64,000 bases of DNA from Limonium bicolor. Lineage: Eukaryota > Streptophyta > Magnoliopsida > Caryophyllales > Plumbaginaceae. Shown piece after piece: positions 53,907-64,000 of the stretch. The stretch spans positions 401,510,438 to 401,574,437 of the forward strand of contig CM041778.1 in NCBI GenBank assembly GCA_023374045.1. The letters run 5' to 3'. Under the pieces are notes generated by a model. That model made no database searches, had not been told where the DNA came from, and worked only from the letters and a program-made list of their open reading frames with translations. The translations under genes were made by a program, and so were the position numbers. The stretch's first letter is position 1, and every line of letters begins with the position of its first letter.

Positions 53907-55817
53907 ATGTCAATCTCATCATCCTCCAATGGAAATCAAACGTCGATGCAACCGTCTCTTCCAATATTCACTGGAGAGTCGTATGATTACTGGAGTGTGC
54001 AGATGGAGACATTGTTTCGATCCCAAGAGCTATGGGATCTGGTGGAGAAAGGATACAATGCCAAAGAGAAAGACACTGTAATTCTTCACGACAATCAGAA
54101 AAAAGATGCGAAAGCACTGTTCTTCATTCAGCGTGCAATCTACATGTCCCTCTTTTCGAGAATAGTCAGCAAAACATCAAAGGAGGCATGGGATAGGCTG
54201 AAAAACGGCTTTCAAGGTTCCGATCGAACAAAGGAGGTTAAACAGCAGCTTTACCGCCAACAGTTCGAGAACCTAAAAATGAAGAGTGCAGAAACTATTA
54301 AAGTCTTCTTCACCCGTGTAATCACTATTGTAAGTCAACTTCATACTTACGGTGATAATATCGGTGATGATGTGGTGGTGCGGAAGGTGTTACGCAGCCT
54401 ATCACCCCGGTTCATTTATCTTGCAGCAACTTTGGAGGAGACCAAAGATCTTGATAAATACACCCTTGATGAGCTGATGGGCGCTTTGCAAGCTCACGAG
54501 TCACGGGTGATGATCCAGGAGGAAGAGCAAATTGCAGAAGAGAAGGCTCTTCAGGTGACAAGTCATGAAACAAAGGAGAAAAGAGGAGAATCAACATATC
54601 GTGGTCGTGGTGGCCGATCCAACCGTGGTAAAGGCAAAGGTGGTCGAGGTCGCTGGTCCGGAAAAGACAACAACAACCGCAGCTCCGTGCAATGTTATAA
54701 TTGCAAAAAATATGGGCACGTGAAATCTGAATGTTGGAGCAAACCAAAGGATGATCACGCAAATTACGTCGGCGACGAGGATGATATCAAGTTGTTTATG
54801 GCTGGAGATCCTTCTACTCAAACTGATGTTTGGTACCTCGACAGCGCGTGTACCAATCATATGACGGGACAAAAAGCAATGTTCCGGGAGATCGACAAAT
54901 CTCGAAAATTTCAGGTGAAATTGGGAGATAATAAATTGATTGATGTAGCCGGGGAAGGTACAGCGGTCGTCGGCAAAAGTCAAGGCAAGAATAAGGTGAC
55001 AAAAAATGTATATTATTCTCCTAGCCTTGCTCATAATCTCCTCAGTGTTGGACAGTTGATGGAAGCTGGATACTCCTTGACGTTTGAAAACGGGGAATGT
55101 ATCATCAGAAATAAACCTAGAGGTGAAGTTGTCACTCAGGTAAAAATGCAGCGCAATCGTATGTTTCCTATCATTTTTGATAATCATCCGGAGAAGGCTT
55201 TGGTGGCAGAAAAACCAGACGACTCATATATATGGCATTTGAGATTTGGTCACTTACATCAGAAAGGGCTGAAATTGTTGCATGACAAAGGTATGGTTCA
55301 TGGGCTGCCTACTGTAAATTTTATTGATCCGTGTGAAGGATGTATAAATGGCAAGCAATCAAGGAAGCCATTTCCTAAAGATAGAGCGTGGAGAGCAACA
55401 AGCAAACTGGAGCTTGTTCACGCTGATTTGTGTGGACCAATGCCGACATCGTCACTTGGAGGAAGTAAGTATTTCCTGCTGTTTATTGATGATTACAGCC
55501 GCATGACATGGGTTTATTTCTTGCTGGAAAAATCAGAAGCTTTTGCAAAGTTTAAGATATTTAAAGCCAAGGTTGAGCGGGAGACGGAGAGAAATATTAA
55601 AGCCTTAAGAACAGATCGAGGTGGGGAGTTTACATCAAAGGAGTTTCAGAATTTCTGCCAAAAAGAAGGGATTAAGCGAGAGCTGACCGCACCATATTCA
55701 CCGGAGCAAAATGGTGTTGTTGAGCGGAAAAATCGCACTGTGGTAGAGCTTGCACACAGCATGCTTCAACATAAAAATCTGCCACATATTTTCTGGGCTG
55801 AGGCAGTAGCTACATAG
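53907..55817 (+). CDS. gag-pro-int: Copia-D Gag-protease-integrase open frame
   Basis: This is 636 codons from an ATG at 53907. Gag: PIFTGESYDYWSVQMETLFR, WDLVEKGY, FFTRVITIVSQL, and the knuckle CYNCKKYGHVKSEC after an Arg/Gly-rich stretch. Protease: VWYLDSACTNHMTG, with Asp followed by SAC instead of SGA. Pre-integrase: IWHLRFGHLHQKGLKLL. Integrase: CEGCINGKQSR, ELVHADLCGPM, FIDDYSRMTWVY, RTDRGGEF, YSPEQNGVVERKNRTVVE. The frame stops after AEAVAT through a one-base loss, and the remaining integrase tail continues from 55817. A run of repeated GAGAGGAAG text lies in the leader (53800-53870). Confidence 0.93.
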   Translation: MSISSSSNGNQTSMQPSLPIFTGESYDYWSVQMETLFRSQELWDLVEKGYNAKEKDTVILHDNQKKDAKALFFIQRAIYMSLFSRIVSKTSKEAWDRLKNGFQGSDRTKEVKQQLYRQQFENLKMKSAETIKVFFTRVITIVSQLHTYGDNIGDDVVVRKVLRSLSPRFIYLAATLEETKDLDKYTLDELMGALQAHESRVMIQEEEQIAEEKALQVTSHETKEKRGESTYRGRGGRSNRGKGKGGRGRWSGKDNNNRSSVQCYNCKKYGHVKSECWSKPKDDHANYVGDEDDIKLFMAGDPSTQTDVWYLDSACTNHMTGQKAMFREIDKSRKFQVKLGDNKLIDVAGEGTAVVGKSQGKNKVTKNVYYSPSLAHNLLSVGQLMEAGYSLTFENGECIIRNKPRGEVVTQVKMQRNRMFPIIFDNHPEKALVAEKPDDSYIWHLRFGHLHQKGLKLLHDKGMVHGLPTVNFIDPCEGCINGKQSRKPFPKDRAWRATSKLELVHADLCGPMPTSSLGGSKYFLLFIDDYSRMTWVYFLLEKSEAFAKFKIFKAKVERETERNIKALRTDRGGEFTSKEFQNFCQKEGIKRELTAPYSPEQNGVVERKNRTVVELAHSMLQHKNLPHIFWAEAVAT

Positions 55818-56900
55818 TGTATGTGCTGAATCTCTCCCGAACTAAGGCTGTTATCAATCAGACTCCATATCAAGCATGTACCGGGAGAAAACCTTGGGTA
55901 GATCATCTCCGTGTGTTTGGTTGTACGGCATATGCACTCGTCCATGCTCATGATCGTAAGAAACTAGATAGTAAGTCAATTAAATGTATCTTATTGGCTA
56001 CTGTTCGGATTCTAAAGCATATAAACTTATTGTACCTGAGACTAACAAAATTTTGGTGCGAAAAGATGTGGTTTTTTTGATGAAAATAGTGCATGGTCAT
56101 GGGAAGATAAGCAACCTCCTACTGTTCGTGAATGCGTGAATGAAATTTCAGATTCAAATGATCATGCGGATGATTCTGCTGCAGCACCTGCAGCAACACT
56201 TAATATTTCCTCACCTATGGCGTCACCAACATCGGCATCCAGCAGCTTATCAACTCCTAAAGTTCCACACTCATCAGATGATGATGATGTTACGCCTAGA
56301 TACAAAGCACTGGCTGATATTTATGAATCTTGTCAGTTAGCACTATTTGCAGGCGATCCTATAACATTTCAACAAGCTGAGCATGAAGAAATGGTAGAAG
56401 GCCATGGAAGAAGAGCTGGCGTCCATTGAGAAAAATCATACATGGAGTTTAGCGGACTTACCATCAGGTAAGAAAGCTATTGGCCTGAAATGGATCTTCA
56501 AAACAAAGAAAGCAGCTGATGGGACCATTCAAAAACATAAGGCCCGACTGGTAACGAAAGGGTATGCTCAAATTCCCGGAATTGATTTTGAAGAAACGTT
56601 CTCACCGGTAGCCCGATTTGAGACCGTGAGAATCGTTCTAGCAGCAGCAGCAAAGATGAAGAGTTCGGTGTATCAACTTGATGTAAAATCTGCATTTCTC
56701 AATGGTGAGTTGAAGGAAGATGTTTGTGTCGAACAACCGGAAGGGTTCGTTGTTACTGGACAAGAAAACAAGGTGTTTAAATTGCACAAAGCTCTTTATG
56801 GTCTCGCCAAGCACCTCGAGCATGGTATAGTAATATTGATGGGTATTTTCTCACCAAAGGATTTCTACGAAGTCCAAATGCTTCTACTCTGTACGTAAAG
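55818..56900 (+). pseudogene. rt: Copia-D integrase tail and reverse transcriptase palm
   Basis: The integrase tail reads RTKAVINQTPYQACTGRKPW, VFGCTAYALV, then shifts frame near 55995. After a Ser/Ala-rich linker, RT starts in frame 56404 with MEEELASIEKNHTWSLADLP, GLKWIFKTKKAADGTIQKHK, IDFEETFSPVARFETVR, VYQLDVKSAFLNGELKED and LHKALYGL. The next motif, KQAPRAWY-like, is shifted (near 56805). Confidence 0.88.
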
Positions 56901-57860
56901 CAAACAGGGAAGGACATCTTAATTTTTGTCTTTACGTAGATGCCATTTATTATTCAGCTCATCATATAAAATGGAGGACAGGTTTAAACATGAGATGCAG
57001 CGTGAATTTGAGATGACTGATTTGGGTCTTCTTAAATATTTTTTGGGGTTGGAAGTGAAACAAGAAGCTGGTGGTATATTTGTCTCTCAGAAAAAATATG
57101 CAGATGATTTGTTGTTGAAATATGGGTTGAAAAATTGCAAACCAGCTGCTACTCCAATGAATACTAATGAGCAGCTGAAGCAAGATGATGGTTCCGGTGC
57201 TGCTGATGCGAAAGAATTCCGAAGCTTGGTAGGTAGCTTGATCTATCTTACTCATACCAGACCCGATATATCATACTCTGTTGGTGTTGTTGCTCGATAT
57301 ATGTCTAATCCTACGAGACATCATATGGGTACAGCAAAACGCATTCTTAAATATGTTGCTGGAACGCGAGATTATGGGTTGTGGTATAGCTTGTTAAAAA
57401 GTTTCAACTCATGGGATTTAGTGATAGTGATTGGGCAAATTGTTTGGATGGCCGAAGAAGTGTATCAGCTCATGTTTTTAATCTTGGTTCTGCTGCTGTT
57501 TCATGGAGTTCAAAGAAGCAAGGTTCAGTGGCCTTATCTTCAACAGAGGCTGAGTATTCTTCGGTTACTGCAGCGGCGTGTCAAGCTGTTTGGCTGAGAA
57601 GAATTTGAAGGACTTGGGGTGCAAACAGTTGAGTCCTACAGTCATCTGGTGTGACAAAATCAACCATTGCGTTGACTAAAAATCCGGTTCATCATGGAAG
57701 GACAAAAACATGTCGACTTGAAGTTACATTTTATTCGAGAACTTGTGTCTCGAAAGAAAACTGTCATGGAGTTCTGTTCAACAAAGATGTAGGTTGCTGA
57801 TATATTAACCAAGGCTTTGCCGAAGGAAAAGTTCACTTTTCTCAGAGATTGTTTAGGTGT
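56901..57860 (+). pseudogene. rnh: Copia-D RT C-terminus and RNase H
   Basis: FVFTYVD-like text near 56920-56945 is the worn catalytic YVDD region, in which the second half is lost. Then MQREFEMTDLGLLKYFLGLE, GSLIYLTHTRPDISYSVGVV and, in a shifted frame, FSDSDWANCLDGRRSVSAHV, AVSWSSKKQGSVALSSTEAE, and, after further shifts, an ADILTKALPKEKF-like end with Ile and Lys readable. This is decayed RT and RNase H. Confidence 0.85.
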
Positions 57861-57884
57861 GTGCAAGTTTGAATTAAGGGAGGA

Positions 57885-58167
57885 TGTTAAAGTTTTAATT
57901 CCTAACTAAGCACACAATTTAGATAATTATTTTAGCTAAATAATTAGTCTTTGTTATGGCCGTTGCACAACGTTCATATTTGTTTTTAGTTCCTACGATT
58001 TAGGAGAGTTTTTATATATTGAGTTGTTATATTAGAATTAATTTCTCTGATTTAGTTAAGAATGTATGCCTATATAACAGGCTGATTACAATTGCAATAA
58101 ACGCATCAAACATCAGATTTCCTCTGCTATCTTCATTGTTCTATTTACGTTATTTTCAATTCCAACA
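57885..58167 (+). repeat. 3' LTR of Copia-D
   Basis: This 283-bp LTR is the partner of 53433-53715 with few differences. It is preceded by the purine-rich TTAAGGGAGGA and followed by CTCAT. Confidence 0.94.
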
Positions 58168-58172
58168 CTCAT

Positions 58173-59691
58173 CACTCCACTAACCATTAATGCAGTCGAG
58201 CCAAGTAGGCGGTGATCAAAGATCACTAGGACAGTCATCCAAAAATATCAGAAGCACCATTATGCAGTAGATGGTTTAAATTAGTGTTGTAGTGTTGGGT
58301 CGTAAATTCAACAGCGCCGGTGGTGGATGAACAAAAACGATTGTTGATTTGGCTGTGGAGGAAACCAAAATCCAAGTGCATGCATCGACTTGGACTTGCA
58401 AAATATTATGTAGCCATCCCCCTGTGGGTTGCATCCTGTGTTGTGAAATCACCGCAGCAACTGAAGTTACATGTCTTTGATAGTGCAGGTAATCAGCCCA
58501 TTCGACGCCCACCGACAACAAACCCTAAGTTGGTGAAGAGATAATTCATCGCACTTAATCTGGATGGCTAATCTAGCCATCATCACAAGCCACCGACAAC
58601 AAAAGCTTAGATTCCACTGCTAGCATAAAGTCAAAACGAGTCCAAAAAAGAACAAAGGAAAAGAGAGGAAAGAACCGTTAGAGAAAGGAGCCATGGTTCC
58701 CACACTTGCTTTATAAGAGACTAACACACAATAAGAAGAAGAGAATCCTAGAGTATGACGGTGGAAAAAAGTGAAACTTTCCTCTCGCCAAAGAGAGACT
58801 ATCCTCTCGTAGTAGAGAGAACCTAGGAAACCTTCATGATCCTTTGCTTGAATTTGGCAGGTGTGTTGATCATAGAAAATATCAAACGAAATTAAATGCT
58901 TCAGTAGCATTCATGTACGATGAATCCAATGAACAATAACTCAAGTAAATGCTTCATTTGTACTAGATGTGCTCACGTCACTAGGTCAAAGATACGCAAT
59001 TGTCAAATTTACCAAGCGTTTCTTTTAGTGAGTTCCTAGTGTTTGCATGTGGTAAAAATACCATATGTGTCAAAATGAACACTTCAACCAAATTTTTTTT
59101 TGATAACTACTAGAAGAATCCAGTGGTGAGAAAGTCCCGAACTAGTGAAGTACAAGGAAATGGCAACAAAATAACGCAGTACATCACAAAATCGCAAAAT
59201 CAAAATGCTACGAAGATGGTGGATTTTAAAAATGCCCCAAAGACTAGGAGAGATGATTTATTCCACTGCTTGATTGGATGTTTAATCTGTTTCAATTTTC
59301 CTTGCAATCTGATGTCACCGGGTTGGATTAATCTTGTTGAGCCATGACAATAGAAATCCTTAATCCTCTATTGTCTGAAAGCTACCAGGGATTTGCTTAG
59401 AATTTTATGACGGAAAAATTCACACACCACTCTGGCTCCATTATCCCCATCAGGCTGGTCCATGACTTGAGAACTCTCATGCTTCGGAATCTTGAATAGA
59501 ATATCCTTCATTTATGTCATCCATTTAAAGAACTTCATTAAAGACACCATCAATCAGAAGTGGATGTGCCATAGCGGGGCAGATTTCTTCTAGCATTTGG
59601 AAAACATTTTTATGATGCAGCGGAAGTGGGCGAGAATATAAAAGTACTGAACCTGTGAAACGAGTGGTATTGCGAGGATATATCTAGAGCT
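58173..59691. other. Unassigned DNA between Copia-D and Copia-E
   Basis: This is moderately AT-rich with frames up to 96 codons on the minus strand (58910-58620). No family is recognised and no terminal repeats are found. It seems noncoding or decayed. Confidence 0.45.
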
Positions 59692-60121
59692 TGTGAGATT
59701 TGTTTCATCCCACATCGGTGTGGGCAAAACAAGGGGGCACTTCCTTTGTTATAAAAGGAAGTGCTCACCTCACTTCTAAGTCATCCCAACAATTAGTAAT
59801 TCTTCTGAATGCTAAATTGTAATCTCTTCTCTCTATATCTCTTAAAGTATAAATAAGAGATTCTGGTAGTGTCCGAGGAAGTAGGCAAATTGGCTGAACC
59901 TCGTAAAATTCCGGTGTCCCTTTTATAGCTTTATTTAGCAGCTTTTGGTGGGTAATTTTGTAGTGCTTTATTGTGCTAAGAAATTACAGTCAGGAAATTC
60001 TGTCTAAGGAAGTGGTTCTTAAGCGGGACCATTGTGACCCTACCACGACCTGGGAATTTTCCTGTACGGAGTGATTTTCTAGTACAATAATTTACTCTTT
60101 TATCCAGTCGCTTCCGCAACA
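59692..60121 (+). repeat. 5' LTR of Copia-E
   Basis: The right end is secure from the adjacent primer-binding site. The left end is a guess at TGTGAGATTTG, as no 3' LTR is available for comparison. A TATA-type TATAAAAG at 59750-59757 sits in a short hairpin (CTTCCTTT...AAAGGAAG), a likely promoter. Confidence 0.6.
59750..59757 (+). promoter_or_regulatory. TATA box of Copia-E LTR
   Basis: TATAAAAG lies about 370 bp before the primer-binding site, a position expected for an LTR promoter. Confidence 0.6.
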
Positions 60122-60123
60122 AG

Positions 60124-60136
60124 TGGTATCAGAGCC
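60124..60136 (+). other. Primer-binding site of Copia-E
   Basis: TGGTATCAGAGCC lies two bases after the LTR end and is of the initiator tRNA-Met type. Confidence 0.9.
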
Positions 60137-60252
60137 AAGGTTCTGTCTTAGTATGCTCTGTGGTTGCAGCTAGGCTGATCTTCCACATCAGAAAAGCGTT
60201 CCTTTGTTCAGTTGATACGTCGTAGCGCTGCTAAATAAAAATTGGAGCAGAA

Positions 60253-60400
60253 ATGGCAGACGACAAATTAAAGACCCCGGAGACAGCGTCATCAACTTCC
60301 TCGTCATCGATTTGGACAAGAAGGGTGATGACTAATGCTAAGTTTTCGGTGGAGACATTTGATGGTACGGCCATTTCGGCATGTGGCAATGCGAAGTCCA
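60253..60400 (+). pseudogene. gag: Copia-E Gag N-terminus, shifted frame
   Basis: The ATG at 60253 opens MADDKLKTPETASSTSSSSI and reaches VETFDGT. Just after this a one-base indel (about 60370-60385) moves the true Gag reading frame to the one used by the next, 475-codon frame. Confidence 0.85.
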
Positions 60401-61808
60401 AGACGCTCTCTTTCAGCAAGGTCTTGACATCGCCATTGAAGAGACAAGACCGGAAGACATTCAAGAGAAGGAATGGGAGGCCATGAATCGAGCAGCTTGT
60501 GGTACAATTCGCTCCTGCCTGTCGAGAGAACAAAAATATGCGTTCTCTAAAGAAAAATCTGCAAGTAAATTGTGGAAGGCACTGGAGGAAAAATTCATGA
60601 AGAAGAGCAGTCAGAATAAGCTTTTTATGAAGAAAAGGCTATTCCGCTTTTCGTATGTTTCGGGGACCACAATGAATAACCACATCACCAGTTTCAATCA
60701 ACTAGTAGCTGATTTGGTAAACTTGGATGTGAAATTCGAAGATGAAGATTTGGCCTTAATGTTACTGGGATCTCTTCCTGATGAGTATGAGTTTCTGGAA
60801 ACAACTCTACTCCATGGGAAGGACGATGTCTCTCTGAAGGATGTCACTGCAGCACTGTACAGCCATGAATTGAGAAGAAAAGAAAAGAGGGCTGGTACTG
60901 ATGAAGCAGCAGAAGCATTGGTGGTGAGAGATCGTTCATCCGCTCAGAAAAAGGGGAAGAAAGGGTGGTCAAAATCCAAAGCTAAGCTCGGTAAAGATGA
61001 ATGCGCATTTTGTCGAGAAAAGGGGCATTGGAAGAAGGACTGTCCAAAACAGAAGACAGGCAAGGCTGTTCAAGACGCATGTGTAGCTGAATACGACAGC
61101 GAAGAATCAGGACTATCTTTGGTGGCATCGACTTCAAAAATTAACCAGGATGAGTGGATTCTGGATTCAGGAGCAACATACCATATGTCACCCATTCGAG
61201 ATTGGTTCTTTGATTACAAAGAACTAAAGGGTGGAACCGTTTTGATGGGAGACAATAGCCCATGCAAAACAATTGGTATAGGCTCAATCAAGTTGAAGAA
61301 CCATGAAGGATCAACCAGAGTTTTAAGAGAAGTTCGGCATGTTCCAAACTTGACCAAAAATCTCATTTCTCTGGGACAATTGGAGTCGAAAGGATTCTCA
61401 TGGGCCGCTAAAGATGGGGTTCTAAAGGTCGTTTCTGGAGCACTGACGGTGATAAAAGGCACCAGAAGGAGCAATCTGTATTACTACGAGGGGAGTACAG
61501 TAGTAGGAACAGCAGCAGTTGTGTTGACTCCCAAGGAGAACGGTGACTCTCAGTTGTGGCACATGCGACTGGGGCATGCCGGAGAGAAATCCTTACAGAT
61601 TCTTGCAAAGCAGGGATTGCTGAAAGGCGTGAAGGCTTGCAAGTTAGACTTTTGTGAGCATTGCGTTCTCGGGAAGCAAAAGAGATTGAAGTTTGGCACT
61701 GCCATCCATAATACGAAGGGTATTTTGGATTATGTCCATTCTGACGTTTGGGGACCCGCCAAGACGCCTTCCTTGGGTGGGAACCGCTACTATGTGACCT
61801 TCGTATGA
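60381..61808 (+). CDS. gag-pro: Copia-E Gag-protease-pre-integrase open frame
   Basis: This is 475 codons. Gag: MWQCEVQDALFQQGLDIAIE, AFSKEKSASKLWKALEEKFM, LLGSLPDEYEFLETTLLHG, and the CCHC knuckle CAFCREKGHWKKDC. Protease: DEWILDSGATYHMSPIRDWF. GAG-pre-integrase: LWHMRLGHAGEKSLQILAKQ. The integrase start is CEHCVLGKQKRLKF and YVHSDVWGPA (first catalytic Asp). The frame ends at YYVTFV because a one- or two-base loss removed the DDFSR continuation. Confidence 0.92.
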   Translation: MWQCEVQDALFQQGLDIAIEETRPEDIQEKEWEAMNRAACGTIRSCLSREQKYAFSKEKSASKLWKALEEKFMKKSSQNKLFMKKRLFRFSYVSGTTMNNHITSFNQLVADLVNLDVKFEDEDLALMLLGSLPDEYEFLETTLLHGKDDVSLKDVTAALYSHELRRKEKRAGTDEAAEALVVRDRSSAQKKGKKGWSKSKAKLGKDECAFCREKGHWKKDCPKQKTGKAVQDACVAEYDSEESGLSLVASTSKINQDEWILDSGATYHMSPIRDWFFDYKELKGGTVLMGDNSPCKTIGIGSIKLKNHEGSTRVLREVRHVPNLTKNLISLGQLESKGFSWAAKDGVLKVVSGALTVIKGTRRSNLYYYEGSTVVGTAAVVLTPKENGDSQLWHMRLGHAGEKSLQILAKQGLLKGVKACKLDFCEHCVLGKQKRLKFGTAIHNTKGILDYVHSDVWGPAKTPSLGGNRYYVTFV

Positions 61809-62600
61809 TTTCTCGAAGGGTTTGGGTGTATGCCATGAAGACTAAGGATGAAGTGATGGGGATCTTCCTAACATGGAAGAAGACGGTCGAGCAAACAGGT
61901 CGAAGGATCAAGTATCTCCGGACAGATAATGGGGGAGAGTACAAGAGTGATCCATTCTTGAAGGTTTGCAAAGACGCTGGAATTGTCCGACACTTCACAG
62001 TCAGGGAAACACCGCAGCAGAATGGAGTGGCAGAGCGAATGAACCGAACATTGCTGGAGAAGGTTCGGTGCATGTTGTCAAATGCTGGGCTGGGCAGACA
62101 ATTTTGGGCAGAGGCGGTAACATATTGCAGCCATATTGTGAACCGGTTACCGTCGTCGGCTATTGGTGGAAAGACACCGCTTGAGGCATGGTCTGGAAAA
62201 CCAGCTACTGATTATAGTTCTTTGCGAGTGTTTGGTTCTGTGGCTTACTACCATGTGAAGGAATCAAAATTAGACCCAAGGGCAAAGAAGGCTCTATTTA
62301 TGGGGATTGCGTCTGGGGTAAAGGGATACCGGTTGTGGTGTCTAGAAGCAAAGAAGACAATCATTAGCAGAGATGTTACCTTTGATGAATCTGCGTTGTG
62401 GCAGAAGGTGACAGTAGACTCCATCCAGACAGAGGGAACTCAGAAGCAGGTGGAGAAAGCACCAAAGCAGGTGGAGTTCGAGAAGGAGATATTTGTAAAC
62501 CCATTGGTTGGAGATGATAGTGACTCTCAAGGAGTAGATGAGTCAAAGAAGCTCCAACAGCAGAATCAGATCCGATTGTAGAAGAAAGACCCAGAAGAGA
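61809..62600 (+). pseudogene. int: Copia-E integrase core and C-terminus
   Basis: The frame covering 61748-62581 contains SRRVWVYAMKTKDEVMGIFL, LRTDNGGEYKSDPF, TPQQNGVAERMNRTLLEKVR, FWAEAVTYCSHIVNRLPSSA, LRVFGSVAYYHVKESKLDPR and an IISRDVTFDES end. The second Asp and the catalytic Glu are present. It is frame-separated from the first catalytic Asp. A Glu/Lys-rich linker leads to RT and is shifted again near 62580. Confidence 0.9.
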
Positions 62601-64000
62601 GATCCGCAAACCTGCTCGTTATGCGGATATGGTGGCTTATGCACTTCCAGTTGTAGATGAAGGGGTACCACCTACTTTCCAAGAAGCAAATCAAAACTCG
62701 GAAAGTAAGGAGTGGAAAGGTGCCATGGAAGAAGAATGAATTCTCTTCACAAGAACAACACGTGGAAGTTGGCACAACTACCAAAGGGCAAGAAGGCAAT
62801 TGGTTGCAAATGGGTGTTTGCAAAGAAAGAAGGAACTTCAGGTGAAAACAGTGTCCGCTACAAGGCTAGGTTGGTGGCCAAAGGGTACGCACAGAAGGAG
62901 GGAATTGATTACCATGAGGTATTTTCTCCAGTAGTGAAACATTCCTCCATCAGAATTCTGTTGGCGTTAGTAGCTGAGCTGAATTTGGAATTAGCCCAAC
63001 TTGATGTGAAGACCGCGTTCTTACATGGCGATCTGGAGGAAGAGATCTATATGACTCAACCAGAAGGATTTAAGGTTCGTGGTAAAGAAGATTGGGTTTG
63101 TAAGTTGAACAAATCATTGTACGGGCTGAAGCAGTCTCCAAGGCAATGGTACAAACGATTTGATTTGTTTATGAGAGGGCAAAGGTACACGAGAAGCAAA
63201 TATGATCACTGTGTGTATTTGCGCAAGCTACATGATGGGTCTTACATCTACCTACTCTTGTACGTTGATGACATGCTAATAGCTTCAAAGAATCAGTCAG
63301 AGATTGATAGATTGAAGGCTCAGTTAGCTCAAGAGTTTGAGATGAAAGACTTGGGCGAAGCCAAGAAGATTCTCGGGATGGAGATTAGCAGAGACAGAAG
63401 GAATGGCAAGCTTTGTTTGTCCCAGGAGCAATATCTGAAGAAGGTGCTACAACGTTTTGGTATTAACGACAATACAAAACCTGTGAGTACCCCGCTTGCT
63501 CCTCATTTGAAGCTTAGTGCCCAATTATCTCCAAAGACTAAAGAAGATAGAGACTATATGGCTAGAGTCCCATATGCAGAAGCAGTTGGTAGCTTAATGT
63601 ATGCCATGGTGTGTACAAGGCCCGACATTTCACAAGCAGTTGGAGTTGTGAGCAGATATATGCATGATCCTGGCAGAGATCATTGGCAAGCTGTGAAATG
63701 GATTTTACGATATATTCAAGGTACTGTGGATATTGGTCTGCTATTTGAGAAGGATGTTACAGGTGGTCCAAATGTGGTTGGATATTGTGATTCCGACTAT
63801 GCTCGTGATATGGATAAGCGACGATCAACTACTGGTTACTTGTTTACTTTAGCCAAGGCACCAGTAAGTTGGAAATCTACCTTGCAGTCTACAGTTGCTT
63901 TGTCTACGACTGAGGCGGAGTACATGGCTCTGACAGAGGCTGTGAAAGAAGGTATTTGGCTTCATGGGTTGCTTAAAGACTTGGGAGTTGATCAGAGGCA
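62601..64000 (+). pseudogene. rt-rnh: Copia-E reverse transcriptase and RNase H, open to window edge
   Basis: After two shifts (near 62735 and 62780) the frame is open from about 62800 to the end of the window: CKWVFAKKEG, RYKARLVAKGYAQKEGIDYH, FSPVVKHSSIRILLALVAEL, LDVKTAFLHGDLEEEIYMTQ, SLYGLKQSPRQWYKRF, the intact active site LLLYVDDMLIAS, MKDLGEAKKILGMEI, SLMYAMVCTRPDISQAVGVV, and the RNase H motifs YCDSDYARDMDKRRSTTGYL and STVALSTTEAEYMALTEAVK. RT from its fingers onward is unbroken, the best preserved RT in the window. The C-terminus is cut by the window end. Confidence 0.92.

Larger units (their letters stand above)
53433..58167 (+). mobile_element. Ty1/Copia LTR retrotransposon (Copia-D)
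   Basis: This 4735-bp element has a perfect TSD CTCAT at 53428-53432 and 58168-58172. The two 283-bp LTRs (TGTTAAAG to TTCCAACA) differ at only a few positions, so insertion is fairly recent. The primer-binding site is TGGTATCAAGAGC at 53719 and the polypurine tract TTAAGGGAGGA lies just before 57885. Coding order is Gag-protease-integrase-RT-RNase H. The Gag-protease-integrase frame is long and clean, while RT and RNase H carry several frameshifts. By sequence style it is probably an Ivana/Oryco-like lineage, but I am not certain. Confidence 0.95.
59692..64000 (+). mobile_element. Tork/Tnt1-like Ty1/Copia element (Copia-E), runs off window
   Basis: The 5' LTR ends GCTTCCGCAACA at 60121, followed by the primer-binding site. 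Gag, protease, integrase, RT and most of RNase H follow in Copia order to the window edge. The RNase H motif is reached at about 63910, so only a short stretch and the 3' LTR lie beyond 64000. Protein features (CREKGHWKKDC knuckle, EWILDSGATYHM, NGGEY, GFDEWKRR-style pol) resemble the Tork/Tnt1 lineage. Frameshifts occur in Gag, integrase and the integrase-RT linker. Confidence 0.9.

Overview
The window looks like a repeat-dense stretch of a flowering-plant nuclear genome, probably a dicot. It is a nest of LTR retrotransposons and DNA transposons, with plant-type short GT-AG introns, Ty3/Gypsy chromovirus and Ty1/Copia polyproteins, a CACTA transposon with TNP2 and Ulp1 proteins, and hAT-type non-autonomous elements. 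I found no intact host gene, no CRISPR, no rRNA, and no canonical functional tRNA. The species cannot be named from what I see. Almost every coding region is broken by frameshifts or stops. Element limits are nevertheless sharp, because target-site duplications (TSDs) can be read directly for nine insertions. | Layout. (1) 1-690 is unassigned flank. (2) 696-6385 is a Copia element (TSD GGCAT) with unusual TA...CA LTR ends, split by a 559-bp hAT-type MITE at 2691-3249. (3) 6490-43562 (TSD TTGAC) is one giant Ty3/Gypsy element, here called A, with 6.1-kb LTRs. Its internal region (12592-28317) holds an intron-containing gag, a captured ALKBH1-like (AlkB) dioxygenase, and protease-RT-RNaseH-integrase-chromodomain. 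A second, minus-strand Gypsy element B (18828-28022, TSD TGTTT) sits inside it. The 3' LTR of A is split by a 9.1-kb CACTA transposon (33944-43070, TSD ATT), whose Ulp1 gene is in turn split by an LTR-like element F (34895-37563, TSD ACTAC). (4) 44465-49691 is a minus-strand Copia (TSD TCATT), a relative of the first and again with TA...CA ends. (5) 50858-51972 is a non-autonomous hAT element (TSD GTTACCTC). (6) 53433-58167 is a Copia with 283-bp LTRs (TSD CTCAT). (7) From about 59692 to the window end is the 5' LTR and most of the coding region of a Tork/Tnt1-like Copia. | The most interesting object is element A. Between its Gag zinc knuckles and its protease lies a recognisable AlkB-family Fe(II)/2-oxoglutarate dioxygenase of the plant ALKBH1 type, with HxD, distal His and RxNxTxR motifs all legible. 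The gag-to-protease region is cut by at least five short, well-formed GT-AG introns. The AlkB reading frame ends in its own stop, followed by AATAAA-type sequence, before the protease exon. This suggests that splicing or alternative polyadenylation could decide between a Gag-AlkB product and Gag-Pol. The LTRs also carry an antisense tRNA-like Pol III unit with A box, B box and T-run. Order of events inferred from nesting: A inserted first; then B into A and CACTA into the 3' LTR of A (order unknown); then F into CACTA.
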